From: Solirubrobacterales bacterium
Lineage (GTDB): Bacteria > Actinomycetota > Thermoleophilia > Solirubrobacterales > Solirubrobacteraceae
Length of the DNA: 49,847 nucleotides
Direction of reading: 5' to 3'
Assembly (NCBI GenBank): GCA_025963965.1
Contig: JAOPZS010000137.1
Span: 1-49,847, forward strand
In this document: piece by piece, positions 33,861-42,794 of the stretch
How positions within the stretch are numbered: position 1 is the first letter of the stretch
Layout of the letters: each line of letters starts with the position of its first letter
Made by a program: the position numbers and the translations under genes
The notes under the pieces: model-generated
Databases searched by the model: none
What the model was told of the DNA's origin: nothing
The model's input: the letters and a program-made list of their open reading frames with translations, nothing else

Positions 33861-35069
33861 CTAGCGGTAGGTCAGCGCCACGACCGCCGAGGAGCTGGGC
33901 CCGCCGACCTGCTTGAACGACACCTTCACCGGCACCTTCAGCCGGCGGTGGTGGCGGCGCAGGGAGGAGTTGCTCGCCTTCGTCAGGGCCGGGTGGATGG
34001 TCACGCGCTCGGCCTTGGCGGCCTCGCGCTTGATCGAGCGGACGCCCTTGCCACCGGCGGACAGGTTGCCGGCCGCGGGCACTTCGACGACGACCGTCGC
34101 CTTCTTGCCCTTGACCTTGTGGCTGACGATCCGCAGCTTGCCGGCCTTCACGCCCGCGACACCGGCCGAGGTGGATGTCGGCGTGGCCCGCGTGGTCGTG
34201 AGCGTGACCGAGCCGGCCGGCGTGTTGGCGGCGCCGCTGCCTCCGAGCCCGCCCGTGCCGCCCGTGCTGCCGACCGTTTCACCGGCCCCCTTGAGGAGGG
34301 CGACGGTCAGGCCACCGGCGCTGGGCAGCACGCCAAGCCTTTCGCCGTTGGCGAGCGGCGCGAGGAGCGCCATCGCCGTGGCGGGAAGCTGTTCGGTCGT
34401 CTTGCCGAGCTGCGCCGCCAGCGCTTCAGGGCTCGTGCCGAGCTGATGGGCGAGTTCTTCCACGGTCGACGTCGAGACGGGTTCGCCGCCCAGGATCGTG
34501 CCGAGCAGGCTCTGCAGACGTTCCGGGGAGAGCGACTGCAGGATCTGTTCGATCAGCACCTGCGGTTCGGCGGAGCCGCTCAGCAGCTTGCCGATGATTT
34601 CGCTGACACCGGCCGCTTCGAGAGCTTCTGTCAGCTTCGCCTGAGGGTTGCCCGCGAGCAGTTCTTCAAGGTGCGTGCCGAGCGGCCCGAGCAGTTCGAC
34701 GAGCCTTTCCCTGAGCATCGTGACGGCTTCGTTGCCGCCGAGCAGTTCTTCGAGCGTGGCGCCTTTGCCGGCAAGTTCGCCGATCACTTTCGTCAACGCT
34801 TCGTCGAGGGCCGCCGGTTCGATGCCTTCGAGGCCTTCGAGCTGGGAGAGGACTTCGGCCAGCCGGCCCGCGGGCAGCGTGCCGAGCGGGGTCTGGCCGA
34901 GCAGCGATTCGACTTCGCCGGTCGGTGGCAACGTGATCGCAGGGGCGCCGGCTCGCGCCTGGACCGTGGGGATCAGAGCGAGCAGCGCGATCGTTGCCGT
35001 CGCTAGGACGAGGGTGGCCAGCAGCCGCACACGGCCGCCGGCCGATGTGCGGGTTGCTGTTTCGCGCAT
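33861..35069 (-). CDS. Exported helical-repeat protein of unknown function
   Basis: A 402-residue protein. The ATG at 35069 follows AGGAAGG and begins a signal peptide or anchor (MRETATRTSAGGRVRLLATL, then a hydrophobic core ending near VQARA). Residues 45-250 are almost wholly helical and Leu/Glu/Gly-rich, with loosely repeated units such as LEELLGGNEA, LEELLAGNPQ and LQSLLGTILGG, about 25-35 residues apart. A Gly/Thr/Ser-rich linker follows, then a basic beta-type module of about 90 residues (LRIVSHKVKGKKATVVVEVP to the end) that resembles the Ig-like tail of other actinobacterial secreted proteins. GAA dominates over GAG for Glu. I cannot assign a function. Confidence 0.78.
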   Translation of the reverse strand: MRETATRTSAGGRVRLLATLVLATATIALLALIPTVQARAGAPAITLPPTGEVESLLGQTPLGTLPAGRLAEVLSQLEGLEGIEPAALDEALTKVIGELAGKGATLEELLGGNEAVTMLRERLVELLGPLGTHLEELLAGNPQAKLTEALEAAGVSEIIGKLLSGSAEPQVLIEQILQSLSPERLQSLLGTILGGEPVSTSTVEELAHQLGTSPEALAAQLGKTTEQLPATAMALLAPLANGERLGVLPSAGGLTVALLKGAGETVGSTGGTGGLGGSGAANTPAGSVTLTTTRATPTSTSAGVAGVKAGKLRIVSHKVKGKKATVVVEVPAAGNLSAGGKGVRSIKREAAKAERVTIHPALTKASNSSLRRHHRRLKVPVKVSFKQVGGPSSSAVVALTYR

Positions 35070-35202
35070 CGGTTCCTTCCTGTTCGAGGGTGTTGACACT
35101 GACTTCCCTCGATTCCGAGCGGCGCAACGAAGTTCATACAGGTGTCCATAAGTCAAGCGGCATGGACCCCTGCCGAGGCGGATCGGCCGGCTTGTCGCTG
35201 CG

Positions 35203-36612
35203 CTACGGCTGTTCGTCGGCGGCGAGCCGGAGCATCTCCTCGATGCTCGTGACCTTCACGCGTGGCCTGCCGGCAGCCTCACCCAGCGCACGCTCGTGGC
35301 GGTCGATCGCTTCCCAGCCCTGGTAGGTGACGAGCTCCGGCTGGCGCTCGCGCAGCAGCGCCTCGACCGCCTCAGCGTCGGGCTGCTCGGGCGAATGGCG
35401 CGCGGCCGCGTCGCCGTTCATCGCGGCGAGATCGGTCAGGATCGCGTCGACGGTCTCCTGTGCGTCCTTCTTGTTCGTGCCGATCACCCCGGACGGGCCG
35501 CGCTTGATCCAGCCGACCACGTACTCGCCTGCCAAGGTGTCTCCGGACTCGGCGTCGGTGACGCGCCCGCCGTCGTTCGGGATCACGCCGGAGCGATCGT
35601 CGAACGGCACGCGGGGGAGCGGGATGCCGCGATATCCGATCGCTCGGAAGACGAGCCCTGCATCGATCGTCTCCTGCTCGCCGGTCGCCTGCGCGCGCAG
35701 GCCGCTGGCACCCGGAACGAGCTCGTTGCGGACGAGCTCGACGGCGCTGAGATGCCCGTTCTCGCCGGCGACGAGCGCTGTCGGCGAGAGCAGGAACCGC
35801 AGTACGATCCGCTTCGGGTGTCCGGCGGGCTCGCGCTGCGCGTAGGTGCGCAGGATCTCGACGTTGCGGCGCGCCGTCGCGTCCTGCTCGGCCTGCTCGT
35901 CGTGGACGGCCAGGCCGCGTTCCAGTTCAGCCTCGTCGACGATCACGTCCGCATCGGCGAGCTCGCCCAGCTCGAGCAGCTCCGGGTTGGTGAAGGCCGC
36001 CTGCGCCGGTCCGCGACGTCCGACCACGACGACCTCCTTCACGCGGCTCGCGCCCAGCACCTCGAGCGCGTGGTCGGCGGTGTCCGTCGGCGCCAGCTCC
36101 TGCGGCGCCAGCACGAGCATCCGGGCGACGTCGATCGCGACATTCCCGTTGCCGATCACGACGGCGCGCTCGGCCGAGAGCAGGTCGACCTCGAGGTCGG
36201 TGTGGTCTGGATGGCCGTTGTACCAGCCGACGAACTCCGTCGCGGCATGCGATCCGGGCAGATCTTCTCCGGGTATCCCGAGCGGGCGGTCGGATGGGGA
36301 GCCGGTCGCGTAGACGATCGCGTGGTAGTGGCGCAGCAGCTCCTCGCGGGAGACGTGAAGGCCGAATGTGACGTTGCCGAAGTAGCGGAAGCGCGGGTGG
36401 GCAGCGGTCTTCTCGTAGATGCGCGTGACCGACTTGATCTTCGGGTGATCGGGCGCGACGCCGGAGCGCACCAGTCCCCACGGGGTCGGCAGCCGCTCGA
36501 ACATGTCGACCTCGAACTCCGAGTCCGGGCCCTTGAGCAGGTGCCCCGCCGCGTAGAAGCCGGCAGGGCCGGAGCCGATCACGGCGATGCGGGTTGGCGT
36601 GGCGTCGGTCAA
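35203..36612 (-). CDS. fprA: FprA-type ferredoxin/flavodoxin-NADP+ reductase
   Basis: A 469-residue FAD enzyme of the adrenodoxin-reductase family, moving electrons between NADPH and ferredoxin. Seen: FAD loop IAVIGSGPAGFYAAGHLL, the family segment PTPWGLVRSGVAPDHPKIK, NADP site VVIGNGNVAIDVARML with VVGRRGPAQAAFTNPE, and GWIKRGPSGVIGTNKKDA near the C-terminus. The start is a TTG at 36612 that lies 4 nt after GGAAGGAG; no ATG or GTG fits the family N-terminus. The open frame continues upstream into the antisense of tRNA-Val, which is not protein-coding. Several partner enzymes in the window, such as the P450, could use such a reductase, but no ferredoxin gene is adjacent. Confidence 0.93.
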   Translation of the reverse strand: MTDATPTRIAVIGSGPAGFYAAGHLLKGPDSEFEVDMFERLPTPWGLVRSGVAPDHPKIKSVTRIYEKTAAHPRFRYFGNVTFGLHVSREELLRHYHAIVYATGSPSDRPLGIPGEDLPGSHAATEFVGWYNGHPDHTDLEVDLLSAERAVVIGNGNVAIDVARMLVLAPQELAPTDTADHALEVLGASRVKEVVVVGRRGPAQAAFTNPELLELGELADADVIVDEAELERGLAVHDEQAEQDATARRNVEILRTYAQREPAGHPKRIVLRFLLSPTALVAGENGHLSAVELVRNELVPGASGLRAQATGEQETIDAGLVFRAIGYRGIPLPRVPFDDRSGVIPNDGGRVTDAESGDTLAGEYVVGWIKRGPSGVIGTNKKDAQETVDAILTDLAAMNGDAAARHSPEQPDAEAVEALLRERQPELVTYQGWEAIDRHERALGEAAGRPRVKVTSIEEMLRLAADEQP

Positions 36613-36640
36613 GTGGCTCCTTCCGGTGCCGGCAGAGGGA

Positions 36641-36714
36641 TGGGCGCGGCCCGACTCGAACGGGCGACCCCCTCGGTGTAAACGAGGTGCTCTAGCCAAC
36701 TGAGCTACGCGCCC
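36641..36714 (-). tRNA. tRNA-Val (anticodon TAC)
   Basis: On the minus strand a 74-nt cloverleaf: acceptor GGGCGCG with CGCGCCC, D stem GCTC/GAGC, anticodon loop TTTACAC on CCTCG/CGAGG giving TAC (Val), T arm GCCCG-TTCGAGT-CGGGC, discriminator A, no encoded CCA. A TAGCCT hexamer on the same strand (36731-36736) ends 16 nt before the mature 5' end and is a likely -10. It lies 28 nt upstream of the fprA start, so both may share a transcript. Confidence 0.96.
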
Positions 36715-36730
36715 GGGTCGTGCACCAGGA

Positions 36731-36736
36731 AGGCTA
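36731..36736 (-). promoter_or_regulatory. -10 hexamer TAGCCT of tRNA-Val
   Basis: TAGCCT on the minus strand ends 16 nt before the tRNA-Val 5' end, leaving room for a leader of about 10 nt for RNase P to remove. Confidence 0.4.
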
Positions 36737-36840
36737 GCGGCCACGGCTGGGAGCCTCCTGGGCGAAGGCCTCCAGACGCCGAGGAGGTTTGCGGGCGGTT
36801 GCGTAGGCTACGATCGGCGTCTTACCGGCCGGGGATTCTC

Positions 36841-37932
36841 TTGCAGACCGAAGACACCGCCCACATCGAGGGGCCCTCAGCGTACGCGCAGGCGGCCGAG
36901 CTGGAGCTGCGCGACGTGCGCAAGTGCTATCCGGGGCAGCGCGAGCCGGCTATCTCGGACCTGTCGCTGAGAGTGCCCGCCGGTGAGGTCTGCGTGCTCG
37001 TCGGGCCCTCGGGCTCGGGCAAGACGACGGCGATGCGGCTGATCAACCGGATGGTCGCGCTGACCTCCGGCGACATCCTGCTCGGCGGGCGCAGCGTGCT
37101 CGAGCGAGAGCCGCGCGAGCTGCGCCGCGAGATCGGCTACGTGATCCAGCAGATCGGCCTGTTCCCGCACCAGACGGTGGCCGAGAACATCGCGACGGTG
37201 CCGCACCTGCTCGGCTGGCCGAAGGAGCGGGTCGCGGCGCGCGTCGAGGAGCTGCTGAGGCTGATCGGCCTTGACCCCGAGGAGATGGGTCCTCGCTACC
37301 CGGCGCAGCTGTCAGGTGGACAGCGCCAGCGGGTCGGCGTCGCTCGTGCGCTGGCGGCCGACCCGCCGGTGATGCTGATGGACGAGCCGTTCGGCGCGAT
37401 CGACCCGATCAACCGCGGGAACCTGCAGGACGAGTTCCTCGGCCTGCAGGCGAAAGTCCGCAAGACGGTCGTGTTCGTCACCCACGACATCGACGAGGCG
37501 ATCAAGATGGGCGACCGCATCGCGATCCTGCGCGAAGGCGGGGTGCTCGCGCAGTACGACACGCCGAAGGCGATCCTCGCCCGCCCGGCCGATGACTTCG
37601 TCGCGCAGTTCGTCGGAGCCGACCGGGGCATCAAGCGGCTCTCGCTGACGACGCTGGCCGACGTGCGGCTGCTGGCCCCGAATGGCCAGGGCCCGAACGT
37701 GCAGCGCGTCTCCGCGCGGGCGTCGGTCAAGGACGCCCTGTCGATGCTGCTCACGGCCCACGGCGAGCCGCTGGCGGTCGTCGACGGCGATGACCGCGTC
37801 ACGGGGCTCGTCACGCTGTCCCACCTCGAGCGCCTGATAGCCGAGGAAGCCGACGGCGAGGAGTCGCCGGTGGCTGTGGCGAGCGGCTCATCGGCGGCGG
37901 ATCGCGACGGCGGACCACCCGGTGCGCCGTGA
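36841..37932 (+). CDS. opuCA: OpuC-type ABC transporter ATP-binding protein (glycine betaine/choline)
   Basis: A 363-residue ATPase of a quaternary-amine importer. Seen: Walker A GPSGSGKTT, Q-loop YVIQQIGLFPHQTV, signature LSGGQRQRVGVARAL, Walker B PVMLMDEPFGAID, and VTHDIDEAIKMGDR. The C-terminal extension contains one CBS-like segment (SVKDALSMLLTAHGEPLAVV, then VTGLVTLSHLERLI); the Bacillus protein has two CBS domains, so osmosensing may differ. The start is probably the TTG at 36841, 4-7 nt after CCGGGG; a TTG at 36799 is also in frame. It overlaps the first permease by 4 nt (GTGA). Confidence 0.93.
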   Translation: MQTEDTAHIEGPSAYAQAAELELRDVRKCYPGQREPAISDLSLRVPAGEVCVLVGPSGSGKTTAMRLINRMVALTSGDILLGGRSVLEREPRELRREIGYVIQQIGLFPHQTVAENIATVPHLLGWPKERVAARVEELLRLIGLDPEEMGPRYPAQLSGGQRQRVGVARALAADPPVMLMDEPFGAIDPINRGNLQDEFLGLQAKVRKTVVFVTHDIDEAIKMGDRIAILREGGVLAQYDTPKAILARPADDFVAQFVGADRGIKRLSLTTLADVRLLAPNGQGPNVQRVSARASVKDALSMLLTAHGEPLAVVDGDDRVTGLVTLSHLERLIAEEADGEESPVAVASGSSAADRDGGPPGAP

Positions 37933-38675
37933 GCGCGCAGATGCTGACGGCGCTGCCACTCGACGCGGCGGGCCCGGTGATCCCCAACTTCTCGGCGCAC
38001 AGCTCGAGCTGCGCCGTTCAGAACCACCTGTTCTGCGTGGACTGGGTGAAAAGCAACTGGGGTCCCGTGCTGTGGCCGGCTCTGCGCCAGCACGTGCTGC
38101 TGACGCTCGTCGCCGTCGCGATCGGCTTTGCGATCTCGATGTCCCTGGCGCTGCTAGCTCATCGTCACCGCTGGGCCGAGCGCCCGACGCTGCTGTTCAC
38201 GACGTTCCTCTACACGATCCCCTCGCTCGCTCTGTTCGAGCTGCTCGTCGCGCCGATCGGGCAGAACGTCTTCGCGGCGGAGATCGCGCTCGTCTCCTAC
38301 ACGCTGCTGATCCTCTTCCGGAACATCCTCACGGGTTTGCGCTCGGTGCCCGCCGAGGTGATGGAGGCCGCCGAGGGGATGGGGATGACGCCGCGCCAGG
38401 CGCTGCTGCGGGTCGAGCTGCCGCTGGCGCTGCCGGCGATCGTCGCCGGGCTGCGTATCGCTGTCGTGACGATCATCGCGCTGGCGACGATCGTGTACAC
38501 GATCTACAACCGCGGGCTCGGGGTGCCGATCCACTCGGCGCTCGGCGAGGGGCCGTTCAAGACGGAGCTGATCGCAGCGGGCGGAATGGCGATCCTGCTG
38601 GCGCTCTTCGCCGACGGGCTGCTCGTCGCGACGCAACGTCTGCTGACGCCATGGACACGGGCGCGGGGGACCTGA
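37929..38675 (+). CDS. opuCB: OpuC-type ABC transporter permease 1
   Basis: A 248-residue membrane subunit with about five to six transmembrane helices and the binding-protein-dependent permease loop EAAEGMGMTPRQALLRVELPLALPAIVAG (here split by position: EAAEGMGMTPRQA, then LRVELPLALPAIVAG), which contacts the ATPase. The N-terminal segment before the first helix (FCVDWVKSNWGPVLWPALRQ) is typical of this family. The GTG start lies in a GTGA overlap with the ATPase gene. Together with permease 2 it should form the translocation channel. Confidence 0.92.
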   Translation: MSAQMLTALPLDAAGPVIPNFSAHSSSCAVQNHLFCVDWVKSNWGPVLWPALRQHVLLTLVAVAIGFAISMSLALLAHRHRWAERPTLLFTTFLYTIPSLALFELLVAPIGQNVFAAEIALVSYTLLILFRNILTGLRSVPAEVMEAAEGMGMTPRQALLRVELPLALPAIVAGLRIAVVTIIALATIVYTIYNRGLGVPIHSALGEGPFKTELIAAGGMAILLALFADGLLVATQRLLTPWTRARGT

Positions 38676-38678
38676 GCC

Positions 38679-39398
38679 GTGAGCGAATTCGGCGGCGCCT
38701 TCCGCTTCATCCTGCACGACGGCGCCGTGGCCGGCTACCCGAACCTGCCGAGCCTCGTGCATCTCGCGCTCGAGACGTTGAAGGTCGGGGCGATCGGCGT
38801 CGGGATCTCGCTCGTGCTCGCGGCGCCGCTCGGGATCTGGCTGGGACACATCCACCGCGGCTCGTTCTTCGCGATCAACATCGGCAACGTCGGCCGGGCG
38901 CTGCCGAGCCTCGCCGTGCTGGCGATCGGGGACGCCTTCCTCGGTCTCGGCCTCGCGGTGGTCGAGCTCGCGCTGGTCGTGCTGGCCTTCGCGCCGATCG
39001 TCACCAACGCCTACCTCGGTGTCGTCGAGGTCGACCCGGAGCTGGTCGACGCTGCGCGGGGGATGGGCATGAGCGAGCTGGAAATCCTGCGCCGCGTCGA
39101 GCTGCCGCTGGCGGTGCCCCTGGTGTTCGCGGGCATCAGGACCGCCGCGCTGTTCGTGATCTCGACGGCGACGATCGCCTCGCTCGCCGGCTTCAGCGGC
39201 ACGCTCGGCGACGTGATCGCCAACGAGACCAGCTACCACTTCGCGGGGGTGCTCGGCGCGGCGATCTGCGTCGCCGCGCTGGCGCTGGCCGTGGAGGGCG
39301 CGCTCGCGCTCGTGCAGCGGGCGATCACGCCGCGGGGAGTCCGCATCGAACGGGCCGAGCGCGGCGCGATCGCCGATGCTGTCATCGCGGGTGCCTGA
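38679..39398 (+). CDS. opuCD: OpuC-type ABC transporter permease 2
   Basis: A 239-residue permease, paralogous to the preceding one. It has about six transmembrane helices and the coupling loop DAARGMGMSELEILRRVEL followed by PLAVPLVFAG. The N-terminal PNLPSLVHLALETLKVGAIG resembles OpuCD/YehW-type permeases. The GTG start is 3 nt after the stop of permease 1. Order here is ATPase, permease, permease, binding protein. It likely pairs as a heterodimer with the first permease in the membrane. Confidence 0.92.
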   Translation: MSEFGGAFRFILHDGAVAGYPNLPSLVHLALETLKVGAIGVGISLVLAAPLGIWLGHIHRGSFFAINIGNVGRALPSLAVLAIGDAFLGLGLAVVELALVVLAFAPIVTNAYLGVVEVDPELVDAARGMGMSELEILRRVELPLAVPLVFAGIRTAALFVISTATIASLAGFSGTLGDVIANETSYHFAGVLGAAICVAALALAVEGALALVQRAITPRGVRIERAERGAIADAVIAGA

Positions 39399-39444
39399 TT
39401 CCATCTGTTCAGTCAATGAAGTCAATGACCAGGAGGCGAAGCAC

Positions 39445-40437
39445 ATGAAGGGATTGCCACGGGGGGCTCGCAGCGGTCGAGCCGGATGGAGGTTCGCGAC
39501 GGGACTGGCGGCGCCGGTCGTGCTCGCGCTGGTGCTGGCCGCATGCGGGAGCAGCAGCAAATCGTCCTCAACGGAATCGAGCGCGACGGCCGGCACGAGC
39601 AGCAGCTCGAGCTCGTCGGGCGCGGGCAAGCCGCCGATCACGATCGGCGACAAGAACTTTCCCGAGGAGAACATCCTCGGGAACCTCTACGCGCAGGCGC
39701 TGAAAGCGAAGGGCTACACGGTCAACCTGGTCGAAAACGTCGGCTCGACGGAGATCATCTACAAGGCGGCGACAGCCGGACGCATCCAGATGTACCCGGA
39801 GTACACGGGCGTCCTGCTGACGGCTGTCGCGCAGAAGACGAAGGCTCCGGCGAGCGCCAAAGCGGCATACGACGAAGCGAAGGCGTTTGTCGAACAGCAC
39901 GGCTTCACGCTGCTCGACTACACGCCCTTCTACGACTCCGACGCGCTCGCGACGCTGCCGAGCTATGCCAGCAAGCACAAACTGGCGAGCATCGCCGACC
40001 TGAAGCCGCTCGGCAAGTCGGTGACGCTGGGCGCCGCCCCGGAATTCGCGACGCGCTTCGAGGGTCTGAAGGGGCTTGAAGCCGAATACGGATTCAAGCC
40101 GACGTTCAAGCCGGTCTCGATCGAACTGTCCTACAAGGCGCTCGAAAGCGGACAGGTCGACGTCCAGGACGTGTTCACGACCGATGGTCAGCTGCTCGGC
40201 GGCAAATTCAAGGTGCTGGCCGACCCGAAGCACGTCTTCGGCTTCCAGAACGTCGCCCCGGTGGTCAAGCAGAGCCTCGTCTCGCAGGAGGGCCCGGCGT
40301 TCACGGAAACCGTCAACAAGGTCTCCGCGCTGTTGAGCACGCAGGCGATCCAGCAGATGAACAAGGCCGTCAGCGTCGAAAAGCAGTCTCCCTCGGCGGT
40401 CGCCAAACAGTTCCTCACCGCCAACGGACTGGGCTAG
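39445..40437 (+). CDS. opuCC: Glycine betaine/choline-binding lipoprotein of the OpuC transporter
   Basis: A 330-residue substrate-binding lipoprotein. The ATG at 39445 follows AGGAGG by 8 nt. The signal peptide ends in the lipobox LAACGSSS, so Cys is lipidated and the protein is anchored outside the membrane; a Ser-rich linker follows. The mature OpuAC domain shows PPITIGDKNFPEENILGNLY, GRIQMYPEYTGVLLTA and the DVQDVFTTDGQL segment. It catches quaternary ammonium solutes for the importer encoded just upstream, 46 nt away. Glu is often GAA here, unlike in the permease genes. Confidence 0.93.
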   Translation: MKGLPRGARSGRAGWRFATGLAAPVVLALVLAACGSSSKSSSTESSATAGTSSSSSSSGAGKPPITIGDKNFPEENILGNLYAQALKAKGYTVNLVENVGSTEIIYKAATAGRIQMYPEYTGVLLTAVAQKTKAPASAKAAYDEAKAFVEQHGFTLLDYTPFYDSDALATLPSYASKHKLASIADLKPLGKSVTLGAAPEFATRFEGLKGLEAEYGFKPTFKPVSIELSYKALESGQVDVQDVFTTDGQLLGGKFKVLADPKHVFGFQNVAPVVKQSLVSQEGPAFTETVNKVSALLSTQAIQQMNKAVSVEKQSPSAVAKQFLTANGLG

Positions 40438-40486
40438 CCGGTTCCAGCGTCGTCTCTGCCGCCGCGTCCCTGCGAAGCTTGCGGGG

Positions 40487-41173
40487 ATGCGGCGCGGCGG
40501 CGGCTCGAGAGCGATCAGGTTCGCCGCGGCGGGAGCTGCGGTGCTGCTGGTCGTGCTCCTCGCGGCGCAGTTGCTGCTGCCGCGCATCGCGGCCTCACGG
40601 ATCTCCTCGCGGGTCGCGCGCTACGGCCATGTCGAGCACGTGTCCGTGTCCGCGTGGCCGGCGCTGAAGCTGCTGTGGGGGAACGCCGACTCTGTGGATG
40701 TCAAGACCGGTCCGCTGAAGCTCGCCCCGTCGCAGGCCGCGTCGCTGTTGTGGGAAGGACGCGGCGTCGCGAGGCTCGACATCAGCGCCGAAGCTGTGCG
40801 CATCGGGCCGCTGTCGCTCGGCGACGCGACGCTTCGCAAGCGCGGCGCGCAGCTCGACGCCGAGGCCGTCGCGACGCAGGCCGCCGCGCAAGCGGCGCTT
40901 GGGGAAGGAGCCAGCGTGCGGTTGCTCGGCAGCGAAGGCGGGCGCGTGCGCGTCAGCGTCGGCGGCAGCCTGTTCGGCGTCGGCGCCGAGGTGGCGGCTC
41001 TCGCCGAAGCGCAGAACGGCGCGCTCGTGGCGCACCCCGAAGGCCTCCTGCTGGAAGGGCTCCGCCTGACGCTGTTCTCCGATCCCCACGTGCACGTCGA
41101 GGGTGTCGCCGCGGGTGTGCGCGCCACCGATCCGCTCAGCTACAGGCTGAGCATGAGCGCGCTGCTCCGCTGA
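40487..41173 (+). CDS. DUF2993 (LmeA-like) phospholipid-binding domain protein
   Basis: A 228-residue protein with an N-terminal hydrophobic helix (residues 11-30, FAAAGAAVLLVVLLAAQLL) that is a membrane anchor or uncleaved signal. It is followed by PRIAASRISSRVARYGHVEHV and SAWPALKLLWGNADSVDV, typical of DUF2993. LmeA of mycobacteria is a periplasmic phospholipid-binding member needed for lipomannan maturation; that role cannot be assumed here. The gene starts 49 nt after the OpuC binding-protein gene on the same strand and may be read through from it. The ATG is preceded by GCGGGG. Confidence 0.8.
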   Translation: MRRGGGSRAIRFAAAGAAVLLVVLLAAQLLLPRIAASRISSRVARYGHVEHVSVSAWPALKLLWGNADSVDVKTGPLKLAPSQAASLLWEGRGVARLDISAEAVRIGPLSLGDATLRKRGAQLDAEAVATQAAAQAALGEGASVRLLGSEGGRVRVSVGGSLFGVGAEVAALAEAQNGALVAHPEGLLLEGLRLTLFSDPHVHVEGVAAGVRATDPLSYRLSMSALLR

Positions 41174-41187
41174 GCGCGGCTCGTCGC

Positions 41188-42618
41188 TCAGGCGACGGCG
41201 CCGAGTGGCGGTGCGTCGCTGGGGACGGGCACGCCGACGTGCACCGGGAGCCCCTGCCTGGGGCTGATCGTCGGCATCTGGCGGATCGTCAGCGTGAAGT
41301 CCGCGGGTAGCTCGAACGACCGCGCGGCAAGCAGTGAAGTCGCGATCGTGCGCACCTCGAGCTGGCCGAAGCGCATGCCGATGCAGGTCCGCGAGCCGCC
41401 CCCGAAGGGCACGTAGGCGCCCTTCGGCAGCGCCGCGCGCGCCTCGGGCGTGAAGCGCTCCGGGCGAAACCGATCGGGCTCGGCGAACACCTCGGGCAGG
41501 TGATGCGAGGCCCACGAGCAGTAGTTGACGAATGCTCGGTCGGGGATCGGGGTTCCTTCGAAGTCGAGATCGCGCACGGCGCGGCGCGGGCCGACCCATG
41601 CCGGCGGGTACTTGCGCAGCGTCTCGTCGACCACCATCTCGAGCTCCGGCAGCTCGCCGCCGAGCAGCTGTGCAGCACTCGCCCGCCCATCGGTGAGCAG
41701 CGTCCGCTGCTCCGCCCGCAGCCGCTCGGCGATCGACGGCTGGCGGGCCAGCTCGTAGAACATGAACGAGATCGTCGACGTCGTCGTGTCGTGACCGGCG
41801 AACAGCAGCGTCATCACCTCGTCGCGAACCTGGCGGTCGTTCAGCCGGCTGCCGTCCTCGTCCTCGGCGTCGAGCAGCAGGCTGAGGATGTCGCTGCCGC
41901 GACGGCCGGACGCGCGCCTGTCGGCTATCTCCGCGTAGATCAGGGTGTCGAGCTTGCGGGCAGCGACCTGCATGCGCCCCCAAGGCGAGCGCTTTCCGCG
42001 GAACACCCGCAGCAGGTAGTCGCTCGCGTAGAACGCCAGCGCCTCCTCGAACAGGCCGGCGGCATCGATCGCCTGAGCCCGGCCGCTGTCCGGGTCCAGC
42101 CCGAACAGCGCACGCATCGCGACCCGCATCGCCAGATGGCGCGTCCAGTCGTACAGGTCGGCGCTCGTTCCCGGCTCGAGCTGCTCGATCGCCCGCTCGG
42201 TCTCCGTGCGGATCACATCGACGGAGGCTGCGATGTTGTCGCGATGGAAGGCGGGCAGCATGATGCGACGGGACCGGCGATGGAAGTCGCCGTCGATCGT
42301 CAGCAGCCCGTCCCCCATCAGCCCGATCAGGTCGCGGAAGCTGCCTTCGCGCCACTGGAAGTCGGAGGCGTGCGAGACGAGGATGTAGTGGTTGGCCGCC
42401 GGTCCGAGCATGAAGACCACGTTGCTGTGGAGCAGGCGCAGCGTGAAGACAGGGCCGAAGCGCTCGTAGCTCTCGAGCAGCATCTCGAGCGGTTCCTGCG
42501 CGAAGCGACGCGTGCGCGGCAGCGAGAAGCGCGTTTCCCCCGGCGGGTACGGAACAGAGGCCCGGCGCTCGTCGCGGATGTCGTCGAGCACCACCGACAG
42601 CGGGCTCCGGTTCAGCAT
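41188..42618 (-). CDS. Cytochrome P450
   Basis: A 476-residue heme monooxygenase without a membrane anchor. Seen: the I-helix oxygen motif FAGHDTTTS, the K-helix pair ETLRKYPPAW (ExxR), the PERFTPEA segment and the heme-ligand loop PFGGGSRTCIGMRFG. The general style is CYP102/CYP110-like class E, with FRPERF as in fatty-acid or terpenoid hydroxylases, but the substrate is unknown. The ATG at 42618 fits family N-termini. A TTG at 42642 lies 7 nt after a TAGGCT hexamer and would add 8 residues; which is used is open. Electron donors are not adjacent; fprA is 5 kb away. Confidence 0.93.
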   Translation of the reverse strand: MLNRSPLSVVLDDIRDERRASVPYPPGETRFSLPRTRRFAQEPLEMLLESYERFGPVFTLRLLHSNVVFMLGPAANHYILVSHASDFQWREGSFRDLIGLMGDGLLTIDGDFHRRSRRIMLPAFHRDNIAASVDVIRTETERAIEQLEPGTSADLYDWTRHLAMRVAMRALFGLDPDSGRAQAIDAAGLFEEALAFYASDYLLRVFRGKRSPWGRMQVAARKLDTLIYAEIADRRASGRRGSDILSLLLDAEDEDGSRLNDRQVRDEVMTLLFAGHDTTTSTISFMFYELARQPSIAERLRAEQRTLLTDGRASAAQLLGGELPELEMVVDETLRKYPPAWVGPRRAVRDLDFEGTPIPDRAFVNYCSWASHHLPEVFAEPDRFRPERFTPEARAALPKGAYVPFGGGSRTCIGMRFGQLEVRTIATSLLAARSFELPADFTLTIRQMPTISPRQGLPVHVGVPVPSDAPPLGAVA

Positions 42619-42649
42619 CGGTGGAGGGCCGACGAGCGCCAACGGCCAC

Positions 42650-42655
42650 AGCCTA
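42650..42655 (-). promoter_or_regulatory. -10 hexamer TAGGCT of the P450 gene
   Basis: TAGGCT on the minus strand ends 7 nt before an in-frame TTG (42642) and 31 nt before the ATG at 42618. Confidence 0.4.
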
Positions 42656-42794
42656 GAGCAACGCCTGGCCGGCCGGCCAGTCTCGGCGCCGGCCGGTGTC
42701 TGGAACGCTCGCCGGCGAGTTGCCCGGGCTCGCGGCCCAGCCTTGGCATACTGTGGTCCCACGCCGCGGGCCCCCGGGTTCCCGCAGCAATCGC

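Noticed and set aside
36613..36744. An N-terminal extension of fprA containing VAQLARAPRLHRGGRPFES.
   Set aside because: That string is the translated complement of tRNA-Val, a common false-positive signature. The TTG at 36612 with a strong ribosome site is used instead.
38154..39674. A 506-codon open frame on the minus strand opposite the OpuC permeases and the start of the binding protein.
   Set aside because: Shadow frame rich in Arg, Asp and Gln; the plus-strand permease genes are unambiguous.
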